Assembly: GCA_025399215.1 (NCBI GenBank)
Contig: MU621426.1
Location: forward strand, 1-17,944
Reading direction: 5' to 3'
DNA: 17,944 nucleotides
Origin: Globomyces pollinis-pini
Lineage: Eukaryota > Chytridiomycota > Chytridiomycetes > Rhizophydiales > Globomycetaceae
Positions 1 to 8,796 of the stretch are shown here, piece after piece. Both the position numbers and the translations under genes were made by a program. The notes below the pieces were generated by a model. That model had not been told where the DNA came from. It made no database searches and worked only from the letters and a program-made list of their open reading frames with translations. Position 1 is the stretch's first letter; every line of letters begins with the position of its first letter.

Positions 1-727
1 AACAATCTTACTGTACTTCGCATTAAACAATCGAAAAGATCTAAAAAATCGATGAAAGGAAATTGATTCACCCTTTCAGCGATTTTCTTGACTTTTCGAC
101 TGTCATGGCATGTTTTTCTTCCAAGAGATAAAGAGTATATTCTGACAATAAGGTTCCGTCCCATTCTTGAATTTGTCCTCCATTCCCATCGAAAAAGTCT
201 GTAGGCAAATTGATAGGGGATGCTCGGAGTTTCTTCACAAGATAGGCCTTCATGGATAGTAGCGTCTCTGCTTCCATCGCATCGGCTTCCTTCTTTTGCC
301 ATCCTGCGAAATCTTGCGATTATTTGTAAATTTGGTACTTTTTCCCGTCCCCAATTTCTTCAAAACTGACTATTAGATTTTTTGGATCATCCAAGTGGAT
401 GAGTCCTTTGCCAGTTTTGTATATATCACGCAGGTCCTCTTTGTTCTTGACTGATACTTTAACGTATTCGTCTTTCAACTCTCCATCATCATCGGTATCA
501 CGAATGTAGATAGTTTTTGCTGGAAATTGGTCTTGAGTAGCAGGGATGATTTTGACAAGCAAGGGAGACTCACCACTGTTGTTCTTGAATTCAGTTTTGA
601 TGGGTTCTTTGATTTTAAGCCAAGGCTTGATAGGTTCTTTATCGAGTGAGGTGAATAAAGCGACTTGGTAGTTGGTATTGAGTTTTTGTTTGACCTTGTG
701 TAAATTTGGGAAAGAAAAAAGTTCACT
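1..727 (-). pseudogene. Decayed Crinkler-like gene with a PD-(D/E)XK nuclease domain (partial)
   Basis: One minus-strand frame is open from 727 to 68 except for a single TAA at 320-322. The part before the stop (about 136 codons, no ATG start visible) ends in an acidic, strand-rich stretch, GDGKKYQIYK. The part after it contains FFDGNGGQIQEWDG followed by LYLLEEKHAMT. The Asp of EWDG, then Glu-x-Lys in LEEKH, match the D...ExK signature of PD-(D/E)XK nucleases. The frame stops at 68-70, but the next frame is open from about 75 to the window edge and reads naturally (RLFNAKYSKIV), so a frameshift is likely. A similar arrangement, a beta-grasp-like header before a restriction-type nuclease, is known from fungal Crinkler-family proteins. 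That family link is inference. An upstream exon could join at the AG near 700, after a pyrimidine-rich tract. Confidence 0.5.
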
Positions 728-1004
728 TCAAAGCAGGGTAAATAAATTGGTAAATAATTGATTGCTAGACCTTTTCCAATGCCAATAATTGATTTTTAGA
801 CTTTGACTAATTGCAATAATACATTTGTGATCACCAATTTAATTGGCACGGATAATTGCATACCCCTGCTTCATAGGTGAATTTAACCAATCATATTCCT
901 AATAAAAGTAAACAGGGAAGAATATGAAATTCATTACTATATTTGAATTTTGAAATGCTCTATTTCAAGCGTTAGCTATCTTTGACTTTTTGTCGATATC
1001 TGAA

Positions 1005-1169
1005 TTAGTAATAATTGCGATATCTCAGTCGTTCGGATTCCTTGTTTTGAGAATAGTAATTTCTATACCATTTCTTCAATTGCTCTTGTTGTAGTTCCGA
1101 ATATACATGCCAATTCTTGACGTATTGTAGATAGTCTTTGTAATTCTTGATAGAATCGATAAATGCCAT
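1005..1169 (-). CDS. Short 54-residue ORF next to the integrase remnant, unknown
   Basis: An ATG at 1167-1169 opens 54 codons ending in TAA at 1005-1007. The product is rich in Tyr, Asn, Gln and Lys (for example KKWYRNYYSQNKES), with no signal peptide or membrane segment, and looks like a basic amphipathic helix. It begins only six bases after the stop of the integrase-like frame on the same strand. That spacing is typical of compact mobile elements, but it could also come from a frameshift within one longer gene. I do not recognise it, and chance cannot be excluded at this length. Confidence 0.25.
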   Translation of the reverse strand: MAFIDSIKNYKDYLQYVKNWHVYSELQQEQLKKWYRNYYSQNKESERLRYRNYY

Positions 1170-1175
1170 TTACTA

Positions 1176-1592
1176 TTACTCTAGAAAATAAGTTCCTTGA
1201 AATATCTTGCGTCTTTTGTTTTTAAGTTCTAGAATTCTTTCCAATTCTTCCAATTCCCTTTTATTACGTCTCTCCTTGTTTGACATTGGTCGTTCTCTTT
1301 CTACTGCTGGTTCATTTGTAAACACATCTGATGCTTCAATCTTTTTCAGTTGATAATATTTATAAGTCTTTTTCAGTTCTTGGCCTTTGTTATCAACAAG
1401 TGAGTATGAATATTCGTTTCCATTCACGACATTTTCTATTGATTTACTGTAACTTGGTTCATATCCTTCGGTGAATGCTCCCTTTTCTATTAAGATTCGC
1501 ACTTTTTTACCAACTTTTATTGGATTGTGAATATTTCCATCGCCTAGTTTCAGGATGTAGATGAGCTGAAAGTTGTGGAGATGAGAGTCTAC
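1176..1592 (-). pseudogene. C-terminal fragment of a retroviral-type (DDE) integrase
   Basis: The frame is open for 138 codons from a TGA at 1593-1595 to the stop at 1176. It has no ATG before the integrase-like part, so the N-terminal catalytic core is missing. The stretch VGKKVRILIEKGAFTEGYEP, then an S-x-S segment, then YSLVDNKGQELKKTY and YYQLKKIE, follows the layout of the SH3-like DNA-binding domain at the C-terminus of integrases of LTR retrotransposons and Polinton-type elements. In those the usual pattern is K-V-G-D-x-V-R-I ... F-x-K-G-Y-x-P-N-W ... Y-x-L-x-D-x-x-G. A very basic tail follows (NKERRNKRELEELERILELK). No terminal repeats, reverse transcriptase or polymerase were found nearby, so this is a remnant rather than a whole element. 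Confidence 0.5.
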
Positions 1593-2042
1593 TCAGTTAC
1601 CACCGCGCAATAAATTAGACGGACATGATTGAATAATACCTTCTATGACTTCTCATGGCTATATATGATACAACATTCGATATGAATAATGGTTATCTCA
1701 AAAAATAACCATTTTATGTTTAAAACAATAAGTGGTTCAATAGGTTGGCATTGCAACAGTTTCCTAAATTGGTATCCAAAGTCCGAAAAAAAATTACCCG
1801 AAGAGATACATATATTCTAAATGATACCCAAATATTAAACCAGACAAAATCAAATTTGAATTAAATGTCATGCGACTTTCTTTTAAAGTAACTACTTTTT
1901 AAGTATCGCCTTTAAGGCTGATGAAACTTGGAGATTCCATGAAAAGGGAGCTGTTTGTAATGTGGTGTGCCACTAGGATGGAAGCACTATAAGAAGGCGT
2001 ATTTAAAACTAGTAGGTGGAATCTTAATTGAATCAATCATTC
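1593..2042. other. Intergenic region, divergent, no gene seen
   Basis: This stretch lies between the integrase remnant (-) and the ABC transporter (+). It is AT-rich, with stops in all frames and no RNA gene that I can see. It holds a perfect hairpin at 1688-1713. A TATA-like TATAAG at 1988-1993 lies about 50 nt upstream of the transporter ATG and may belong to its promoter. Confidence 0.5.
1688..1713. repeat. Perfect 9-bp inverted repeat with an 8-nt loop
   Basis: AATGGTTAT at 1688-1696 is the exact reverse complement of ATAACCATT at 1705-1713, separated by CTCAAAAA. It sits in the intergenic region before the transporter gene. It could be a remnant of a small inverted-repeat element or simply an AT-rich hairpin. 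Confidence 0.6.
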
Positions 2043-3930
2043 ATGAGTAAAATAGAAACAACCGTAGACATTGATGAAAGTACTCCTTCCAAAGGATTTA
2101 CGTTATCTTGGAAAAATTTGGGCTATACTGTTCAAACCAAAAATGGAACAAAGCAAGTTTTAAAAGACTTGAATGGTATGGTATCGAAAGGGTCTTTGGT
2201 AGCAGTTTTGGGTGCTTCTGGTGCTGGAAAATCATCATTCCTAGACGTTTTGGCTGGAAGAAAGCCATCTTCTTCAATATCAGGACAAGTCCAAATTAAT
2301 GGTCGGACTGATATTCCAATCAAACATGCTTCACGTTATTGCACTCAAGAGGAAGCTTTATTTGGAAATTTGACGGTTCATCAAACTCTAATGTATGCTG
2401 CCCATTTCAATTTGCCAAAGTCAACTTCATTGGTTGAAAAAAATCGTATTGTTGATGAGCTTTTGGAAGAATTTGGACTTCAAGATGTTAAAGATACTAT
2501 AATCGGTACACCATTGTTAAAAGGGTGTTCTGGTGGACAAGTTCGTCGAGTATCAGTTGCATCTCAAATCATTGGATTAAAGGGCGGAATCCTGTTTTTA
2601 GGTATATGATCTCTACTTTTAACATTGTTATCTAGATGAACCCACTTCTGGCTTGGATTCGGTTGCTGCAAATGCAGTCATTAATAGTGTTCGTCAGTTA
2701 GCAGTCAAAGACAATGCAACAGTCATTGCAACCATTCATCAACCTAGCACGGAAACTTTTGAATTATTTACTCATATCTTAATTCTTGGTCAAGGTTCAA
2801 CCGTATTTTTCGGTCCTAGAGATGAAGCTATCCAATACTTTGAATCGATTGGTCACCCTATCCCAATTCGATCCAACCCATCTGATATATATCTGCAATT
2901 AACCAATGTCGACTTTGCATCAAATGCGACAGATGGTAAACAAAAGGTGTTGGATTTAGTGAATTCATTTGCGAAATCGGATATTAACGAGAACATGATC
3001 AAGGATATCGATACACTGATTGCCAATCCACTCCCTTACTCCAAAAAGGATGTAGGCTACACCAATGGTTTCTTCTATCAAACCAGTGTTTTGATGTCAC
3101 GAGCATTTCTGAATGCAGCAAAGAATCCATTATCTTACTGGGTAAGAGTTGCAATGTATGTCGGATTAGCTATATTAATGGGAACAACCTGGTTACAAAT
3201 GGGACTTGATCAAAAAACAATAGCAGATAGATTTGCAGGGTTATTCTTTTCCGTTGCCTTTTTATCCTTCATGGCAGTTGCAGGTATCCCAGCATTTCTT
3301 GAAGAACGACATGTTTTCATTCGTGAAACTGCAAATGGATTGTATGGAATTGAATCTTATGTCATTTCAAACTTTTTAATTTCACTTCCATTCATTGGTA
3401 TCATTACACTATCATTTTCTTCAATTGCTTATTTCCTTATTGGATTCCAATCATCAATTGATCACTTTTTTGTTTTTGTAGGATATCTATTTTTATCATT
3501 GATCATTGCTGAAGCTCAAACAGTATTCATTTCCGTAGCGATTCCTATATTCGTTGCTGCATTGGCCATCACTGCCTTCACCAATGGTTTATGGATGGTA
3601 GTTCAAGGATTTTTTGTTCAAAAATCCAATTTACCAAAATTTTGGTATTATACCTTTCATCAAGTTGATTTTCAAAAATATGCTTTTGAATTACTATTGA
3701 AAAATGAATTTATGGGGTTGATATTAACTTGTGATAGTGTTGATGATATGTGTGGTTGTATGTTTCCTAGAAATGATACTTCTAAATGTGAATTGACTGG
3801 AGAAGATGTTTTAAAACATTTTGATTACGATTCCATCAATATTGGAAATTGGATACTTATCATGACTGCAATTCTAGTATTCTTTAAACTTTCAACTTAT
3901 TTGATTTTGAAATTACAAAATCGTCAATAA
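2043..3930 (+). CDS. ABCG-family half transporter (ATP-binding cassette, subfamily G)
   Basis: Spliced model join(2043..2601, 2636..3930), 617 residues. The 34-nt intron splits the codon of the Walker B aspartate, and removing it restores ILFLDEPTSGLDS. The order is nucleotide-binding domain first, then membrane domain, as in ABCG half transporters. Visible motifs are Walker A GASGAGKS (57-64), Q-loop Gln in CTQEEALFGNLTV (about 102), signature CSGGQ (162-166), Walker B and D-loop (183-194), and the H-loop His in IATIHQPS (about 221). Six hydrophobic segments follow at roughly 353-374, 383-404, 427-454, 462-480, 482-507 and 590-612. A Cys-rich outer loop with four cysteines lies before the last helix. 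It should work as a dimer moving lipids or lipophilic compounds; the substrate cannot be read from sequence. The ATG at 2043 is preferred to the upstream in-frame TTG. Confidence 0.93.
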
Positions 3931-3990
3931 TAAATTCAATTTATCTTGATTTTGAAATTGTAATGGTATTTTTGTGAAAGTGGGAACGAT

Positions 3991-5264
3991 TTATTGGAAA
4001 TGAATTTGAACAACACCTTTATCGGTAACGGCCTTGAAATTAGATTTGTCTGCTTCCAAAACATAGCCAATTTGATAACCACCAACAGAAGTTTTATCAC
4101 TCTCTTCGGTAATGTGTAAGTTAATACCCGTACAGTTCACTCTTCCAAAATTGGATTGAGTATCAAAATTTCCAACAAAGTTAATGACTTGACTTTTAAT
4201 TGAACCACCAGTAGCTTGAAGGTTAGTATTGGTGTTGAAATCGGATTTTGGTTCTAAAATCATATCCATTTTACCAAATCCAAGTTGAGCTTTAAAGTCA
4301 CGATAACCAGTTAATAATCCATGAATTGAACCAGCTTTAGATTGAATATCTACAGATCCATACTCGGAATCTTCAGACATTCCACCGTTAAAGTCAATAC
4401 GACCATATTCATTTGTTAATTTTAATGTATCTTTTGACAACACATTTCCAGTTTGAATGAAACCAGATTGTGTTGATAAATTGACTTCAGTAGCTTTAGC
4501 GTCATGCAACAATATTTTTCCAAACTGTGAATGAATGTTGATATCTTTCTTTGCAATCAAATTCGTGATATTGATTCCACTTGCAGTGGTAGACATATCA
4601 AAAGTGTTTGTGTGAATATTTCTAATGTTCATATCTCCATAATGAATGATTGCATGAAAATAATCCATCTAAAGAAATTGTTAATCACACTTTTGACACG
4701 AACCTTGTAAGAAATTCCATTCCATTCCAATAAACCACGATCAGCATCCATCACAAAGTTTGGAAAGTATACTTCAGGAACAACTATATGTACCAATACT
4801 TGAGCTCTGTTATGTTTTTTTGGTAATTCTTGTTCTTTTGGAGACAAAACGTTCACAGTGAATGTTTGTTGATCAACAGTTTCATAGAATTTGATGTAAT
4901 CCAAGGCATTTTTGTCATTAGATTGAATAAGATAAGTCACAACAATCTTTTGAACGTTTTCAAACGACACAGTTACATTACAGGCAGCATAACCTTTGCA
5001 GTTCATTGCAAATTCGTTGATGGTGGAAGGAGTGATTCTGAATTTCGACATTCGTAAATTGGAGAGTTTAAAATCTGCTTCAGGAAAGGAATCCAAAGAT
5101 ACGTTATCATCAATATCAAAGAGGACTTGATTCAAAGTAGAATTGAACGGATTCCACAGGGTGACACCCAATGCCAAGACAGCCAATAGTGCTAATAGCC
5201 ATGGTAAATAGTTACGTTTCTTCTCAGGTAAGCTTCTAGTAAGCAACGGAGTAGTTTCAGTCAT
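3991..5264 (-). CDS. Type II membrane protein with a DUF4097/adhesin-like beta-repeat domain
   Basis: Spliced model complement(join(3991..4668, 4704..5264)), 412 residues. A 35-nt phase-0 intron (4669-4703, ending CTTTAG) joins ISYK to MDYFHAIIHYGDMN. The N-terminus MTETTPLLTRSLPEKKRNYL carries an acidic TPLL dileucine-type sorting signal just before one membrane helix at about 20-37. This suggests a vacuolar/lysosomal or endosomal protein with its bulk in the lumen. From about residue 190 the chain is a series of short strands with repeated Gly-hydrophobic turns (GDMNIRN, FGKILLHDA, SGFIQTGN, YGRIDFNG, YGSVDIQSKAGSIHG, FGKMDMIL). This is the pattern of DUF4097-type beta-helix domains. Function is not known for that family. 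It is convergent with the ABCG gene, 60 nt from its stop. Confidence 0.82.
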
Positions 5265-5474
5265 TGGTGATGTTTAACTATTTTTCGAGTTTAAATACTT
5301 TTCAATTGTCACACACAGCATAGAGCCCAAGATGAAATCCATCTAAACTGATGGAGAACAAGCGAATTTACCCGATAGAACTAGGGAAGTATCAGCGTAT
5401 CTATGGGTGATCTGATGGTGTATTGTGTGAATGCTACTGTACTAGGAGTAATCATAATGCATAATGTAAAACGG

Positions 5475-5715
5475 TCAGTCTACCTCTTCAAGAGGTCCTC
5501 TTGCATTTGAATCAATATACAAAATCTTAACAGCAACTTGAGCATTCATCAATTTGCAAATTCAAAATTGTTAATTGAACCCATTGCACACTCTTAGCTG
5601 ATAGCATTACCCATTGCACACTCTTGGCTGATAGCATTCTTATCAATATTACCGCTTGTACTTCAACTGTCACATGCCTCATCTCTTGATATTTCCCATC
5701 TTGGATTCTATTGAT
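5475..5715 (-). pseudogene. Decayed protein-coding remnant with an internal in-frame duplication, unrecognised
   Basis: One frame is open from 5715 to the TAA at 5527-5529 (ATG at 5680-5682). It reads KYQEMRHVTVEVQAVILIRM, then the decapeptide MLSAKSVQWV twice (overlapping the preceding M), then QLTILNLQIDE. Near 5550 the sense appears to move by one base into a frame reading NAQVAVKILYIDSNARGPL and ending EEVD with TGA at 5475-5477. The two parts join naturally as alternating strands, so I read this as one former gene with a frameshift. No start with a signal, domain or family is evident. It could instead be part of a spliced gene, but no 26-35 nt intron restores the frame at the junction. 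In such AT-rich DNA some of this openness may be chance. Confidence 0.35.
5579..5638. repeat. Tandem duplication, two 30-bp units with one mismatch
   Basis: The 30-bp unit at 5579-5608 is repeated immediately at 5609-5638. The only difference is A at 5596 against G at 5626. Because 30 is a multiple of three, the duplication keeps the minus-strand frame and gives two copies of MLSAKSVQWV. Confidence 0.95.
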
Positions 5716-5929
5716 TCAATTCATCAAATCATCAGCTCACAAAGTCTGAATAATCCCAATTGATGAACTCAACCTATTTTGGTCGGTTTTTTGTGATATT
5801 TTTTTACCGAACCTTATTCAAATCTCAATTTGGTCAAGTTCTACTCTGGTAATTGGAAACATGCTCTTCCATCTATTAAAATGTTCAGGGACTGAAATGG
5901 AGTAGAAAAAAATTAAAAAATTGACTTCA

Positions 5930-6424
5930 ATGTTAAAACTGATTCTACTACGAGGAGCTTCAGGGTCTGGAAAATCATCACTAACTAAAACAATTCTAAG
6001 CGAGAATGGGGGAGTTGGAGTTGTCTTATCCTCTGATAATTTCTTTGTCAACCAGGATGGAGTGTATCAATTTGATGGAAAGCAATTAGGTCAAGCTCAT
6101 GAATGGAATTTACTAAATGCTCAACTGGCTATGAACAAGTCAATCACACCAATTATTATTGACAATACTCATGTACAGAGGTGGGAAGCTAAACCATATG
6201 TGCAATATGCAATTGACAAGGGTTATACGGTTGAAGTTAGAGAGCCAACTACATCCTGGTGGATTGCAAGAGATTCTGTAGAATTAGCTAGACGAAATAC
6301 CCATAATGTGTCGAAAGAAGTGATTGAACGAATGCTTGAACGGTGGGAAGATGATTTTACGGTAGAAAGTATATTATCAAGTGAGCGACCTAGTTGGCTA
6401 AGAGTGAGTGGACAGTCTAGTTGA
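5930..6424 (+). CDS. Small P-loop kinase of the N4BP2/N4BP2L type
   Basis: An uninterrupted 164-residue protein. MLKLILLRGASGSGKSS places Walker A (GASGSGKS) at residues 9-16, only eight residues from the start. Family-typical blocks follow: SSDNFF at 34-39, AHEWN at 56-60, PIIIDNTH at 74-81, WEAKPYV at 85-91, EPTTSWW at 105-111 and ELARRNTHNVSKEVIERM at 118-135. This is the full single-domain layout of N4BP2-like proteins, which belong to the AAA_33/polynucleotide-kinase-like group. In animals N4BP2 carries 5'-polynucleotide kinase activity. The substrate of the small stand-alone versions is uncertain, so the reaction here is inferred only as ATP-dependent phosphorylation. The ATG at 5930 is used; the upstream TTG at 5921 is rejected. 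Confidence 0.88.
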   Translation: MLKLILLRGASGSGKSSLTKTILSENGGVGVVLSSDNFFVNQDGVYQFDGKQLGQAHEWNLLNAQLAMNKSITPIIIDNTHVQRWEAKPYVQYAIDKGYTVEVREPTTSWWIARDSVELARRNTHNVSKEVIERMLERWEDDFTVESILSSERPSWLRVSGQSS

Positions 6425-6665
6425 ATGTATGATGAATCAATACTATTCATGATGAAACATCCACCAAAGCGGGATTATTAATGAATTCTTGAATAAAGAG
6501 TCCAAGTAACGATAAGTTTTTATTTTTTTTTATCAATTTAATATCCTTCAATTATTTGAGATCTGTGAGTTTCGAGTCCAATTTCCAGATCATTGGGGTG
6601 TGTGACTTATCATGTGATCCTTGGATCCCTTAAAAAGAATCCACTTTTTTCTTCTATATTCAGAT

Positions 6666-7829
6666 ATGGAAACAACAATAGATTATAACCAGAATCAATT
6701 ATCAATCCTAGTATTAGATACTAAAAAAGTACTTGGCATTTTACCATCAGAAATTTGGGAGTTGATTACTAAAAACTTACTCTTAAAAGACTATCATTCA
6801 TTAAGAATGGCTTCAAAAGAAATTCAATTTCCCTCTATACCCACTACTACTTGGGAAATATTTTCAAGCTATTCTCAACAATACCTAAACAATTTCAGTT
6901 ATAACCTCCAATTGAAAATATCGTTAGAATATCTGGATTTGGATAGACTATTAATATTGTTTGAGAAAAAACAATATTGTTTGGTTGAATCTATATTACA
7001 ATCGAAAAAGTTGCTTATTTCAAATGATTTCAAACTGAAGTTATTGAAATTATCACTGAAGAATGGATTACCCACCTTTACTCAATGGTTTTTGGATAAT
7101 ACTGTGATTGACGAATGCGATATACCTATATCCAAGCTAGTAGCCGGGTTTTGTAAATTTTGTTATCAAGCAACAGATATAGATATAGAAGTAGTTGAAA
7201 ACCATTTGAAGGCCTTAACACTTGTTTTATTGGATGAACGGTTTACATCCCTTTGGCTTCATTCCCATGACGTTATACGAATTGTAATGCATCGCATATG
7301 CATTCTCGGATTGGATTCATTGTATGATTTGGTCAAGAACACCAAAGGAGATTTACAACTATATTTGGACAGTAATTGGTTAGTGTATGCAGCCAAAAAT
7401 GGGCATTTAAACTTGATTAATAGAATGTTGGACGAACCTTCAATAGACCCTACAATACACTCGAATGATGCAATAACTGAAGCTTGTAGTCATGGGCATG
7501 TTAGTATCGTCCAAAGACTGTTACTGGATTCTCGTGTTGTTAATCATGGCCTGATTCGACCAGCTCATGTATCATTCAGAACAAATCATTTCATATGTTT
7601 CTATATCTTATGTCCATATATGGATTTATTCGCGATCATCAAACTCATGTATCGGGCTAAACGTAAATATTGTCTCACTGCCGCTGCCTTGACAGTTTTT
7701 GGACTGTTATGGTACTTTTTACCATTGAAAATCTTCTTTTATGTGGTTTTTGGAATTTTGGGATGCTTGGTGTCTGCTGTGTTGATATGTTTAATCACAC
7801 TGTTGTGTATATTGATATTTGACAAGTAA
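6666..7829 (+). CDS. F-box/ankyrin-like protein with a C-terminal membrane hairpin
   Basis: A single-exon protein of 387 residues from the ATG at 6666. Residues 23-55 (LGILPSEIWELITKNLLLKD, then HSLRMASKEI) resemble an F-box: L-P-x-E-I/V-W/L ... L...D...L+..SK. The middle is helical and Leu-rich. Two recognisable ankyrin-type repeats lie at about 237-293 (WLVYAAKNGHLNLINRMLDE, then AITEACSHGHVSIVQRLLLD). The C-terminus, about 336-385, is two strongly hydrophobic segments separated by a short turn, followed by FDK. An F-box protein tethered to a membrane might recruit a ubiquitin ligase there, but the F-box match is weak. The membrane segments are unusual for this type of protein. It lies 241 nt downstream of the kinase gene on the same strand. 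Confidence 0.7.
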   Translation: METTIDYNQNQLSILVLDTKKVLGILPSEIWELITKNLLLKDYHSLRMASKEIQFPSIPTTTWEIFSSYSQQYLNNFSYNLQLKISLEYLDLDRLLILFEKKQYCLVESILQSKKLLISNDFKLKLLKLSLKNGLPTFTQWFLDNTVIDECDIPISKLVAGFCKFCYQATDIDIEVVENHLKALTLVLLDERFTSLWLHSHDVIRIVMHRICILGLDSLYDLVKNTKGDLQLYLDSNWLVYAAKNGHLNLINRMLDEPSIDPTIHSNDAITEACSHGHVSIVQRLLLDSRVVNHGLIRPAHVSFRTNHFICFYILCPYMDLFAIIKLMYRAKRKYCLTAAALTVFGLLWYFLPLKIFFYVVFGILGCLVSAVLICLITLLCILIFDK

Positions 7830-7853
7830 ATACCTTTAATAAATACCTTTAAT
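7828..7853. repeat. Perfect 13-bp tandem repeat at the stop codon
   Basis: AAATACCTTTAAT occurs at 7828-7840 and again at 7841-7853. The first copy overlaps the TAA of the F-box/ankyrin-like gene. It lies in that gene's 3' untranslated region, and its AATAA runs might act in polyadenylation, though this is not shown. Confidence 0.85.
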
Positions 7854-7962
7854 AAGCTTTATACAATCCACTAGAGGCTAAAATATCCGTTCAATCTTAA
7901 GATCTAGATCCAAACACTTCAGGGAATCACACATGATACTGTATATTGCAATAACGTAACGT

Positions 7963-8488
7963 TTATTGTAAAAGATTATAGATAGTTTTAATGGATGCAC
8001 CGAGAACTCCGAATAATCCCAAATAACCAAAAGCACCTAAATATAAATAAAAGTTATAATAATACCTCTGTTTCGACTTGCAGGATTACCTGTTCGATAA
8101 CCAATTCCGTAGACAATACGACCAACTAAATATACAAGTCCAGATCCAGCAGCGAATGTAGGATGTTCAATGGAAGCAATAGCAAGACTACAGATCAATC
8201 GTTTACAAACAAATTACAGCATCAAGAATTGAGGATAATTTTCCAAAGTGTTTTGGTGAGCTCTTTGAGCACAGTTGAAGAGATGTTTTGTTGGTTCTTT
8301 TTCAGCTTCTTCTCTGGTAGCATACACTAAACGAATGAGTATGGTGATATCATACTGTATGGATAAGGAACGTTTGCACGCTTTCGAGCACCAGATACTT
8401 TAGCACCTAAATACTGAACAACAAATCCACTGAACACAGCGACAGCCAATGGGTAAGCATGAGTAGAATCAAGAGTAATTTGAACCAT
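7963..8488 (-). CDS. MGST3: Microsomal glutathione S-transferase 3 homologue (MAPEG family)
   Basis: Spliced model complement(join(7963..8036, 8066..8187, 8218..8326, 8356..8488)), 145 residues, close to the usual ~150 of MGST3. The three introns are only 29, 30 and 29 nt (8327-8355, 8188-8217, 8037-8065) and all begin GTA and end TAG. Splicing restores the family blocks: MVQITLDSTHAYPLAVAV at the start, GARKRANVPYPYMYA, FNCAQRAHQNTLENYP, and YLVGRIVYGIGYRTGNPASR. The Q-R-A-H-x-N-x-x-E motif is the MAPEG signature around the glutathione site. Four membrane helices are expected. MGST3 is a trimeric enzyme of the endoplasmic reticulum and outer mitochondrial membranes with glutathione transferase and peroxidase activity. 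Its leader contains a run of T followed by a run of A immediately upstream of the ATG. Confidence 0.93.
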
Positions 8489-8796
8489 TTGTTTTTTTTT
8501 AAAAAAAAGAATGAAGCTCTTGTGATCTTTAAATAGTGGAGGTTTGAACGTGGCAATTCCGCCAAATGGAGGATTTGAATTCTTCCACCAACAGCCAAAT
8601 TCCACCCTATCCCGCTCGAATTTGAGAAGACTGTTGATCCATTACAAGGAACTCTTCTTGGAATATTCCATGTACGTTGTTTGATATATCAAATATGTCA
8701 AGCATTGAATCCATTCAAGTTCATTGAACTTCTGAAAGTTTCTGAAATTATAAACTTCAGTTAGTATAAAGTAAAGACAGTAGATATGTTCAAGGA
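8489..8796. other. Gap upstream of MGST3 with an open frame of doubtful meaning
   Basis: The first 80 bases serve as the MGST3 leader (minus strand: T-run then A-run, with TATTTAAAG further upstream at about 8529-8537). On the plus strand one frame is open from 8579 to a TAG at 8762-8764 (61 codons, containing VDPLQGTLLGIFHVRC and ALNPFKFIELLK). It has no ATG, and another frame with an ATG at 8566 overlaps it. I see no recognisable domain and do not call it a gene. A 15-bp palindrome (AAGTTCA-T-TGAACTT) lies at 8717-8731. Confidence 0.4.

Larger units (their letters stand above)
5265..5929. other. Intergenic region between divergent genes, holding a decayed reading frame
   Basis: The region runs from the start of the DUF4097-like gene (-) to the start of the kinase gene (+). 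It contains the broken reading frame at 5475-5715 and its tandem duplication, listed separately. The rest (5265-5474 and 5716-5929) shows no RNA gene or convincing motif. An A-rich run lies directly upstream of the kinase start at about 5905-5920. Confidence 0.5.

Noticed and set aside
320..322. Removal of the TAA by a tiny intron (GT at about 334, AG at about 300 or 309)
   Set aside because: The possible introns of 26 or 35 nt are not multiples of three, so they would break the frame that continues unchanged on both sides of the stop.
5475..5549. EEVD ending read as an Hsp70/Hsp90-type TPR-binding tail
   Set aside because: The four residues are at the end of a short, frameshifted stretch with no chaperone similarity, so a chance match is more likely.
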